NCBI GenBank assembly: GCA_021818985.1
Contig: JAKASO010000002.1
Coordinates: 1-43,382, forward strand
Direction: 5' to 3'
Length of the DNA stretch: 43,382 nucleotides
Source of the DNA: a bacterium
Lineage (GTDB): Bacteria > SZUA-79 > Acidulodesulfobacterales > Acidulodesulfobacteraceae
Positions 36,832 through 43,382 of this stretch are shown one piece after another; the stretch's first letter is position 1; each line of letters opens with the position of its first letter. A program made the translations under genes and the position numbers. The notes under the pieces were generated by a model that was given only the letters and a program-made list of their open reading frames with translations, made no database searches and was not told the DNA's origin.

Positions 36832-38235
36832 ATGGATATAGTAATTTTTGGTTTGAACCATAAAACGGCGGATCTGGACCATAGAGAGGCAGTTTCCAAA
36901 AAACTCCGGACAAAGGAGGCGAGACAGAGGTTTATATCGGGGCTTTTATCAATTCATTCAAGTGTCGCCGCTCATTCTTTAATTAAAGAAATTACCGTTA
37001 TATCTACATGCAACAGGGCTGAATTTGTTATGATCATACATGAGAGCGAAGCTGAAAATATCAATCCAATCAAACTGATCGAAAATTATATATTAAATTA
37101 TTTTTTTGGCGACGGGGCAGGGAACGATGCCGGCCTGTATAATATGTTTTACACATTTAAAAATAAAGAAGCAATATCCCATTTATTTGCCGTTACCTCC
37201 AGTTTAGATTCGATGATAATAGGAGAACCGCAGATTCTTGGCCAAGTAAAAAATGCTTATAACGAGGCATGCGATTTAAAAACGGCAGGACCGTTATTGA
37301 ATAAACTTTTTCATAGATCATTTTACTGCGCAAAAAAGATAAGGACGGAAACAAAAATAGCAAGCGCCCCCGTGTCTGTGAGCTATGCGGCTGTGGAAAT
37401 AGCTAAAAAGATATTTAACAGTATTGACGATAAAAAGGTCTTGCTTATGGGCGTTGGAGAAATGGGGAAGGTAGCGGCAAAACATTTCATAAAACACGGG
37501 GTTACCGAAATATTCATAACAAACAGGACAAACGATAAAGCGGCGGAGTTTGCAAAAGAAATCTTCGGCTATTATGGCAAAGGGGTTATAGATTTTGCCG
37601 AATATTATAAAATCCTTACCGTAGCCGATATCGTGCTGTGTTCCATGGGGGCCGAAAATTTTATTATAAAATATGACGATCTGTTGCCTATCATAAAACT
37701 TAGAAAACAAAAGCCGTTGTTTTTGATTGATATATCTGTTCCGCGCAATATAGATCCTGAAGTTAATAAAATTTCTAACGTCTATCTTTTTGATATTGAT
37801 GATATTGGAAAAATGGTTGAAAACAACTTGGATGTCAGGCAAAAGGAAGCCGGAGTAGCAAGCCAGATTGTCGAGTCCGAAGCCGAAGAATTTATAGCAT
37901 GGAAAAGCTCCTTAAATGCGGTTCCGATTATAGTTGCCTTAAAAAACAGGATCCAGAACATCCTTAACGAAGAATTAGGCAAATATTTAAATAAAAATAG
38001 CGATGATATAAGGACGCTTATAAATTCTATTGCAAACAAGATCCTGCACGACCCTGTTAAAGTGATTAAAAAAAATGCTTTGGACGATAACGGCATTAAT
38101 CTTATGGAAGCCGCTAAAACCCTTTTTAATCTGGAACAGGATATTAATGAAAAAGACGAAACAAAAAAAGACGAAACAACCCGGAAAAACAGCAATCGGG
38201 ATGAAAAATCGTTAAAGATTAAGCTTATAAAATAA
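36832..38235 (+). CDS. hemA: Glutamyl-tRNA reductase
   Basis: HemA reduces glutamyl-tRNA to glutamate-1-semialdehyde, the first committed step of C5 tetrapyrrole synthesis. The catalytic Cys60 is in VISTCNRAEF. IIGEPQILGQVKNAYNEAC and the NADPH fold around VLLMGVGEMGKVAAKHF are clear, with FLIDISVPRNIDPEV after it. At 467 residues it is longer than the usual 420-440 because of a highly charged tail (about 435-467) with repeated KDET. No ribosome-binding site precedes the ATG at 36832. It heads the hemA-hemC-cobA/hemD run; hemL and hemB are not in the window. Confidence 0.97.
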   Translation: MDIVIFGLNHKTADLDHREAVSKKLRTKEARQRFISGLLSIHSSVAAHSLIKEITVISTCNRAEFVMIIHESEAENINPIKLIENYILNYFFGDGAGNDAGLYNMFYTFKNKEAISHLFAVTSSLDSMIIGEPQILGQVKNAYNEACDLKTAGPLLNKLFHRSFYCAKKIRTETKIASAPVSVSYAAVEIAKKIFNSIDDKKVLLMGVGEMGKVAAKHFIKHGVTEIFITNRTNDKAAEFAKEIFGYYGKGVIDFAEYYKILTVADIVLCSMGAENFIIKYDDLLPIIKLRKQKPLFLIDISVPRNIDPEVNKISNVYLFDIDDIGKMVENNLDVRQKEAGVASQIVESEAEEFIAWKSSLNAVPIIVALKNRIQNILNEELGKYLNKNSDDIRTLINSIANKILHDPVKVIKKNALDDNGINLMEAAKTLFNLEQDINEKDETKKDETTRKNSNRDEKSLKIKLIK

Positions 38236-38300
38236 GATAAAATTAAGATAAAATAAAACAGCCGTCACAATGAAGGCAATAACCCAAAAGGTCAAATATA

Positions 38301-39260
38301 TTGCAATTAAAAATCGGCACCCGCGGTAGCAAGCTTGCGTTATATCAGGCAAATTTAGTAAAAAAAAAATTAAAGGATATCTATAAAGATATAGATATAT
38401 CAGTAGAAGTAATCAAAACCTCAGGGGATAAAATCTTAACCGCCTCATTAAGCAGCTACGGAGGAAAGGGTTTATTTGTTAAAGAGATCGAAGACGCTAT
38501 TCTTAAAAGAAGGGTTGATATTGCCGTTCACAGCCTTAAGGACATCCCTCAGACAATAGCCGGGGTTTTTAAGATCGGTTGTGTTTTAAAGCGGGACGAT
38601 CCCCGTGATTGCGTAATCCTTAAAAATAAAGCTTCTTTAGACACAGGTTCTAACACAGAACATTTAAAGACGCCAGATGTTATCTCTGCCTTAAAAAACC
38701 ATGCAGTTATTGGAACATCAAGCCTTAGAAGGCAGTGTTTATTAAAAAGGCTAAGGGAAGATCTGGTGTTTGAACCGCTACGGGGTAATATAAATACAAG
38801 GATAGGTAAATTAAGGAAAGGCTATTTTGATGCAGTCGTTCTTTCAGCCAGCGGACTTATAAGGCTTGGTATGAAACCTGACATAGATGCATACCTTGAA
38901 CCCTCCTATTTTATTCCCCAGTGCGGTCAGGGGGCGATAGCCGTAGAATATCTTTCGGAAAATGATAATATTGACAAGATATTAAAACCCTTAAACGACG
39001 AAGATACTTATTGTTCGACATTTGCGGAAAGGACATTTATAAAAACGCTTAATTGCGGGTGCGCTTCGCCGGTGGGGGCTTTTTCGAGCATAGATAACGA
39101 AACCATTAACATCAAAGGGTTTGTGGCAAATATTGACGGAGAGTATTTAGAAGACGAGATAAAAAGCGACAAGCGCCGGTTTGAAGAACTTGGAAGAAAC
39201 CTTGCCGTAATCCTGATAAATAAAGGCGCCTTAGAGATATTAAGTAAAAATACCATATAA
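38301..39260 (+). CDS. hemC: Hydroxymethylbilane synthase (porphobilinogen deaminase)
   Basis: HemC polymerises four porphobilinogens to hydroxymethylbilane on a covalent dipyrromethane cofactor. Signature pieces are IGTRGSKLALYQANLV (5-20), GGKGLFVKEIEDAIL, the catalytic Asp81 in AVHSLKDIPQ, GTSSLRRQ (138-145) and RGNINTRIGKL (161-171). The cofactor cysteine is Cys254 in NCGCASPVGAF, with an additional Cys252 beside it. Length is 319. The start is a TTG at 38301 with AAAGGT upstream. It follows hemA by 65 bases and precedes the cobA-hemD fusion by 60. Confidence 0.97.
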   Translation: MQLKIGTRGSKLALYQANLVKKKLKDIYKDIDISVEVIKTSGDKILTASLSSYGGKGLFVKEIEDAILKRRVDIAVHSLKDIPQTIAGVFKIGCVLKRDDPRDCVILKNKASLDTGSNTEHLKTPDVISALKNHAVIGTSSLRRQCLLKRLREDLVFEPLRGNINTRIGKLRKGYFDAVVLSASGLIRLGMKPDIDAYLEPSYFIPQCGQGAIAVEYLSENDNIDKILKPLNDEDTYCSTFAERTFIKTLNCGCASPVGAFSSIDNETINIKGFVANIDGEYLEDEIKSDKRRFEELGRNLAVILINKGALEILSKNTI

Positions 39261-39320
39261 TAATCATATTTATAATCATATTTTATATGTTTCATATTTC
39301 CAAAAATTCTTCAATAACGA

Positions 39321-40919
39321 ATGATGGGCACGAATAACGCCAATAAATCTTCCATATCTTCCATAGTTTATATCACCGGTGCGGGGCCGGGGGACCCCGA
39401 ACTTTTGACCATTAAGGGTAAAAGAGTTATCGCAGAAGCCGATGTAATAATTTATGACAGCCTTATTTCCTATGGGCTTTTGGAATACGCTAAAAAAGGC
39501 TGCGAAATAATATACGCAGGCAAAAGATCGTCCAAACACACGCTTCCCCAGCATTCCATCAACGATCTTTTAGTGCGAAAAGCAAAAGAAAACAAAGTAG
39601 TCGTCAGGCTTAAGGGAGGGGATCCGTTTTTGTACGGTAGAGGGGGGGAAGAAGCCGAGAAGCTTTACGAAGAAGGCATTCCTTTTGAGATAATACCAGG
39701 CATTTCATCTTCTTTTGCGGTACCGGCTTACGCAGGAATACCTTTAACGCACAGAAAATATTCCTCTGCCGTTGCCATAGTTACGGGGCACGAAGAAGAA
39801 AATAAAGAAAAAAGCTGTGTAAACTGGGATAAGATTATAGGCGCTTCCACAATAGTTGTATTAATGGGATATAAAAATCTTGATAATATCGTTAAGGATA
39901 TGATAACGGCAGGAAAAAGTGAAAATACGGCTACAGCCGCAATTCAGGAAGGCACAACTCAAAATCAAAGGGTTGTTGTGGCAACTCTTGGCACTATAAA
40001 CGAAAAGGTGAGAAAAAGCCGGTTAGAAGCCCCTCTTGTATTAATTGTAGGCAGGGTAGTCGGTTTAAGAAAGAAGATAAACTGGTTTGAAAAAAGAAGA
40101 CCGTTAAACGGCAAAAGGGTGCTTGTTACCAGAGCAACCGATCAAGCCTCAGCTTTATCGGGCGAACTTAGAAAGTTAGGCGCCATACCTATTGAGCTGC
40201 CGCTTATAAAGATTGTAAAGCAAAGCAAAAATATAGACGAAAAAAGGATATACGAGGCAATAGAAAATTTTAACATCTATGATTACGTTATCTTTACCAG
40301 CTGCAATGCCGTTTTTGCATTTTTTGAAAAGATGCAATCTAAAGGAAAGGATTCAAGGATTTTTTACGGCAAAAATATTGTCTGCGTTGGAAAAGCTACT
40401 TCAGCCGCTTTAAAGAAATACGGTATAATTCCCGATATCTTGCCTGCTCATGGTGACTTTTCTCAGAAAGGCATTATAAAAAAACTTGAAAAATTAGATC
40501 TAAAGGGCAAGAATATTCTCTTTCCGCAAGCGTTTGAAATAAACAAGGAATTACCGGAATTTCTTGCGTCCAAAAAAGCAGTCCTTAACAATTTGGTAGT
40601 TTATGAAACTACGGTTCCTACTACGGCGCTACCCGCTATGACAAGCCTGTTCAAAGATTTTGATCCTAAAAATCCGCCGGTTGATCTTATTACTTTTACC
40701 AGCTATTCTACCGTAAAAAGTTTTGCAGGTTGCGCTAATTTTATTGATAAGGGGTTATTAAAGAAGATCGCATCTTCTATTATTAAGTTTGGAAGCATAG
40801 GCGCAAAGACGGCAAATTATGCATTGGGATTTGGAATTAAATCTGATATAATATCAGAGGATAAAACTATAGATTCTTTTGTAAAAACAATAGCGGATTT
40901 TTATAAAAATAAACGTTAA
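39321..40919 (+). CDS. cobA-hemD: Fused uroporphyrinogen-III C-methyltransferase (CobA) and uroporphyrinogen-III synthase (HemD)
   Basis: Residues about 14-255 are the SAM-dependent methyltransferase that makes precorrin-2: YITGAGPGDPELLTIKG (17-33), LKGGDPFLYGRGGEEA (97-112) and PGISSSFAVPAYAGIPLTH (126-144). From about 263 the HemD domain begins with GKRVLVTRATDQASALSGEL and includes VIFTSCNAVFAFFEKM and LITFTSYSTVKSF. The 532-residue fusion is frequent in anaerobes and channels hydroxymethylbilane through uroporphyrinogen III to precorrin-2. The ATG at 39321 is followed by a second ATG. The next genes are ahbC and ahbD, which use the product after siroheme formation. Confidence 0.96.
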   Translation: MMGTNNANKSSISSIVYITGAGPGDPELLTIKGKRVIAEADVIIYDSLISYGLLEYAKKGCEIIYAGKRSSKHTLPQHSINDLLVRKAKENKVVVRLKGGDPFLYGRGGEEAEKLYEEGIPFEIIPGISSSFAVPAYAGIPLTHRKYSSAVAIVTGHEEENKEKSCVNWDKIIGASTIVVLMGYKNLDNIVKDMITAGKSENTATAAIQEGTTQNQRVVVATLGTINEKVRKSRLEAPLVLIVGRVVGLRKKINWFEKRRPLNGKRVLVTRATDQASALSGELRKLGAIPIELPLIKIVKQSKNIDEKRIYEAIENFNIYDYVIFTSCNAVFAFFEKMQSKGKDSRIFYGKNIVCVGKATSAALKKYGIIPDILPAHGDFSQKGIIKKLEKLDLKGKNILFPQAFEINKELPEFLASKKAVLNNLVVYETTVPTTALPAMTSLFKDFDPKNPPVDLITFTSYSTVKSFAGCANFIDKGLLKKIASSIIKFGSIGAKTANYALGFGIKSDIISEDKTIDSFVKTIADFYKNKR

Positions 40920-40965
40920 AAATTAAATAAATATAAAAAAAGAAAGAGAAGAAGGGGTTAAATAA

Positions 40966-42171
40966 ATGGTAGGAATATCCAAACTTTATTGCGGCGGGGT
41001 TCATGCTTCCGATGCGCTGCGTTACGGAAGAATGTCCCGAAAACTGCCGCCGCATCTTTTGCAATTTTCAGAGGACAAAAAACCGGTAATAGTATGGAAT
41101 ATAACAAGAACATGCAACTTGAATTGTATCCACTGTTATTCACAATCTAAAAATCTTCGGTATAATAACGAGCTTACGCTTGAAGAAGGAAAAGCTTTCA
41201 TTGAGGATGCTGCGGCATTCGGTTCGCCGGTAATGCTTTTTTCCGGCGGGGAGCCGTTGATGCATCCCCGTTTTCTTGATCTTGCCTTTTATGCAAAATC
41301 TAAAGGCATGAGAGCAGTAATTTCCACGAACGGCACACTGATTACTAAAGAGCTTGCCGCCGAACTGAAAAAAGTAGGCTTATCTTATGTCGGAATCAGC
41401 CTTGACGGGCTTTCCAAAGTGCATGACAAATTCAGAGGTAAAAAAGGGGCGTTTTTAGAAGCTATGGCAGGAATCAATTACGCAAAAGAAGCGGGCATAA
41501 AAGTAGGGCTCCGCTTTACCATCAATAAGAGGAACGCTCAGGAGATCCCTGGGATATTCAAACTTTTGGAAGAAGAAAACATACCGAGGGTCTGTTTTTA
41601 CCATTTGGTATATGCGGGCAGGGGCAGTAAACTTGTTGATGAGGATCTGTCGCACGAAGAAGCAAGGCAAACTATGGACATGATACTTAAACTTACCAAA
41701 GATGTATATGCTCGCGATAATACTAAAGAAGTCCTTACCGTTGACAATCATGCCGACGGTCCGTATATCTATCTGAAGTTATTAAAAGAAAATAGAAAAG
41801 AGGCGGCAGATGAAGTAATGACTCTTCTTAAGATGAACGGAGGCAACAGTTCCGGTGTCGGAATAGCTTCCGTCAGTTGGGACGGAGAGGTTTATGCCGA
41901 CCAGTTCTGGAGGCACTATTCATTTGGCAATGTTAAAGAAAGAAAGTTTAGCGAGATATGGCAGGATACTTCAAATCCATTAATGAAAAAGCTTAAAAAT
42001 AAAAAAGACTATGTTACGGGAAGATGTGCCGGGTGTAAATGGCTTGATATATGTAACGGGAATTTCAGGGTAAGATCGGAAGCGGCTGCCGGCAATCTGT
42101 GGGCGCCGGATCCTGCATGTTACCTTACGGACGAAGAAATTGGGATAAAAAACGAAGCGCAGGCGATATGA
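40966..42171 (+). CDS. ahbC: Radical SAM/SPASM 12,18-didecarboxysiroheme deacetylase AhbC
   Basis: AhbC removes two acetate groups from didecarboxysiroheme to give iron-coproporphyrin III in the alternative heme pathway. The N-terminus MVGISKLYCGGVHASDALRY and then LLQFSEDKKPVIVWN match the AhbC/NirJ family closely. The SAM cluster ligands are Cys50, Cys54 and Cys57 in RTCNLNCIHCYS, with FSGGEPLMHP following. The SPASM region has Cys354, Cys357, Cys363 and Cys385. At 401 residues it is full length. The stop overlaps the ahbD start as ATGA. NirJ (heme d1) is the alternative; the following ahbD and the absence of nir genes favour AhbC. Confidence 0.9.
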   Translation: MVGISKLYCGGVHASDALRYGRMSRKLPPHLLQFSEDKKPVIVWNITRTCNLNCIHCYSQSKNLRYNNELTLEEGKAFIEDAAAFGSPVMLFSGGEPLMHPRFLDLAFYAKSKGMRAVISTNGTLITKELAAELKKVGLSYVGISLDGLSKVHDKFRGKKGAFLEAMAGINYAKEAGIKVGLRFTINKRNAQEIPGIFKLLEEENIPRVCFYHLVYAGRGSKLVDEDLSHEEARQTMDMILKLTKDVYARDNTKEVLTVDNHADGPYIYLKLLKENRKEAADEVMTLLKMNGGNSSGVGIASVSWDGEVYADQFWRHYSFGNVKERKFSEIWQDTSNPLMKKLKNKKDYVTGRCAGCKWLDICNGNFRVRSEAAAGNLWAPDPACYLTDEEIGIKNEAQAI

Positions 42172-43271
42172 GAGAAATATTTCAGCATCAATCAAAAAAC
42201 GAACTAAGGTTAGTATTTTGGGAACTTACCGCAAGATGTAATTTAAAATGCGTTCATTGCAGGGCGGAAGCCGGAATGGAAAGACAGGCGGACGAACTGA
42301 CGACGGAGCAGTGTTTTAAAGTAATAGACGAACTGTGCGGGTTTTCAAGTCCTATTTTGATATTAACAGGCGGAGAGCCGCTATATCGTCCCGATATATT
42401 CGAAATATCGTCTTATGCGGCAAATAAAAATTTAAGGGTTGCGCTTGCAACAAACGGCACTCTTGTAGATAGGATAACGGCGAAGAAAATTAAAGAAAGC
42501 GGCATCAAGAGGGTCTCGATAAGCCTTGACGGCGCCAATGCAAAAACCCACGATTCTTTCAGGATGATAGCCGGTTCGTTCGACGCCGCCTTTAACGGCA
42601 TTAGAAATCTTCAGGATGAAGGCGTAGAGGTTCAGATAAATACGACCATTGCTAAGCACAACGAAGACGAGGTAAAAGACATTCTTGAACTCGTCATGAA
42701 AAATAACTTAAAGGCGCTCCATATATTTATGCTTGTGCCTGTGGGATGCGGCGTGCAGATAGCCGATTCCCAGATGCTTGATAAACAAAAATATGAAGAT
42801 ATACTTTCGTGGTTTTATGATAAAACGATGGAGTTAAGAGGGCAATTAGAATTAAAGGCGACATGCGCCCCTCATTATTTTAGAATAATGCACAAAAGGG
42901 CAAAAGACGACGGTATTACAATCACTCCCCAAACTCACGGCATGGCTGCCGTTACAAGGGGATGTCTTGCGGGAAGCGCGGTTATGTTTATTTCCAGAAA
43001 AGGCGTTGTTCAACCGTGCGGCTATTTGCCGGTTTCGGCGGGCGACGTTACTAAAGAGCCGGTGCGTAATATCTGGGAAAACTCCGAACTGTTTGCCAAT
43101 TTAAGAAACATAAGTCTTTTAAAAGGGAAATGCGGCATCTGCGAATATAAGAAGGTCTGCGAGGGATGCAGGGCGCGCGCCTATTATGAAAAGGGCGATT
43201 ATCTGGCAGAAGAACCGTACTGTATTTATGAGCCTTCGAAGATAAAAACCTCGCCAATTTTAAATAATTAA
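42168..43271 (+). CDS. ahbD: Radical SAM/SPASM heme b synthase AhbD
   Basis: AhbD converts the two propionates of iron-coproporphyrin III to vinyl groups, giving heme b. The SAM cluster is Cys24, Cys28 and Cys31 in TARCNLKCVHCRAEAG, with LTGGEPLYRPDIFE following. VSISLDGANAKTHDSFRM and HIFMLVPVGCG are typical. The SPASM region has RGCLAGSAVMFISRKGVVQP and Cys322, Cys325, Cys331, Cys334 and Cys352. The start at ATG 42168 gives 367 residues and overlaps the ahbC stop (ATGA). An upstream in-frame ATG at 42099 would add 23 unrelated residues inside ahbC and is rejected. AhbA and AhbB, the siroheme decarboxylases, are not in the window. Confidence 0.92.
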   Translation: MREIFQHQSKNELRLVFWELTARCNLKCVHCRAEAGMERQADELTTEQCFKVIDELCGFSSPILILTGGEPLYRPDIFEISSYAANKNLRVALATNGTLVDRITAKKIKESGIKRVSISLDGANAKTHDSFRMIAGSFDAAFNGIRNLQDEGVEVQINTTIAKHNEDEVKDILELVMKNNLKALHIFMLVPVGCGVQIADSQMLDKQKYEDILSWFYDKTMELRGQLELKATCAPHYFRIMHKRAKDDGITITPQTHGMAAVTRGCLAGSAVMFISRKGVVQPCGYLPVSAGDVTKEPVRNIWENSELFANLRNISLLKGKCGICEYKKVCEGCRARAYYEKGDYLAEEPYCIYEPSKIKTSPILNN

Positions 43272-43276
43272 TAAAT

Positions 43277-43382
43277 ATGGATAAAACTTCAAATAAACTC
43301 CATAGGTTTATCGCAAAACTTATTGATGTTCTTATTATCGGTTTTTTAAGCGAAATGTTTTATCCTTACGGGTTCATCGCGG
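43277..43382 (+). CDS. RDD-family membrane protein (N-terminal fragment)
   Basis: The reading frame starts at ATG 43277, 5 bases after ahbD, and runs off the window after 35 codons. RFIAKLIDVLIIGFLSEM is the first hydrophobic helix of RDD-family proteins, where Arg and Asp sit at fixed positions in the membrane segment (Arg10 and Asp17 here). The family is widespread and mostly of unknown function; some are ion exchangers. The short gap suggests it is in the same transcript as the heme genes. Confidence 0.6.
   Translation, partial: MDKTSNKLHRFIAKLIDVLIIGFLSEMFYPYGFIA

Noticed and set aside
37318..37842. 174-codon minus-strand open frame inside hemA
   Set aside because: It is antisense to glutamyl-tRNA reductase, with no recognisable domain or ribosome-binding site.
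42099..42167. Upstream extension of ahbD by 23 codons
   Set aside because: It lies within the ahbC coding region in another frame and does not resemble AhbD N-termini; the ATGA overlap at 42168 is a better start.

Overview
This 43 kb window is AT-rich and almost fully coding. It carries a chromosomal replication-origin neighbourhood followed by core metabolism. The features suggest a Gram-negative anaerobe: YidC has a large periplasmic domain, GyrB has the long insertion seen in Gram-negative enzymes, and TatA and a class A PBP are present. Metabolism rests on oxygen-sensitive enzymes: ferredoxin-linked 2-oxoglutarate oxidoreductase, a two-subunit Fe-S fumarase and several radical SAM enzymes. 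The siroheme-dependent (Ahb) heme route is typical of sulfate reducers and archaea. A deltaproteobacterium-like sulfur-cycling lineage, perhaps the Acidulodesulfobacterales group, would fit. That placement is inference from gene content and was not tested by phylogeny.

Layout. Bases 1-4035 (minus strand) hold rpmH-rnpA-yidD-yidC-mnmE-mnmG, the classic origin-flanking cluster, but without jag between yidC and mnmE. Bases 4036-4541 are the only long non-coding stretch. It is very AT-rich, has an inverted pair of DnaA-box-like sites and is the likely oriC. Bases 4542-9974 (plus) hold dnaA, dnaN and gyrB, with no recF. Bases 10000-11530 hold tatA and queE (divergent) and a small haem-copper-oxidase-like membrane protein preceded by a striking CRP/FNR-family palindrome.

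Bases 11656-19266 (minus) form a long convergent-flux operon. In transcription order it is fumarase alpha and beta, sucC, sucD, korD, korA, korB, korC, ndk, nth. It covers malate/fumarate and succinate/succinyl-CoA/2-oxoglutarate interconversion, usable in the oxidative or reductive direction. Bases 19353-26935 hold a zinc-type CDF exporter, proC, yggS, topA with a freshly duplicated zinc finger, a divergent dprA, and a periplasmic binding protein. Bases 27111-35195 hold a class A PBP, moaA, gyrA, gpsA, an OsmC protein and an AMMECR1 protein.

Bases 35203-43271 (plus) form a tetrapyrrole cluster: sirC, hemX, hemA, hemC, a cobA-hemD fusion, ahbC and ahbD. Together they lead from glutamyl-tRNA to uroporphyrinogen III, then precorrin-2 and siroheme, and finally heme b through the Ahb branch. 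HemL, HemB and AhbA/B are not in the window. An RDD-family membrane protein begins at the right edge.

No tRNA, rRNA, CRISPR array, insertion sequence or convincing intrinsic terminator was seen. The window is mainly housekeeping. The most unusual items are the CRP/HcpR-like operator with its oxidase-like target gene, the altered DnaA Walker A, the altered PBP SxN motif, the duplicated TopA zinc module, and the degenerate DprA.
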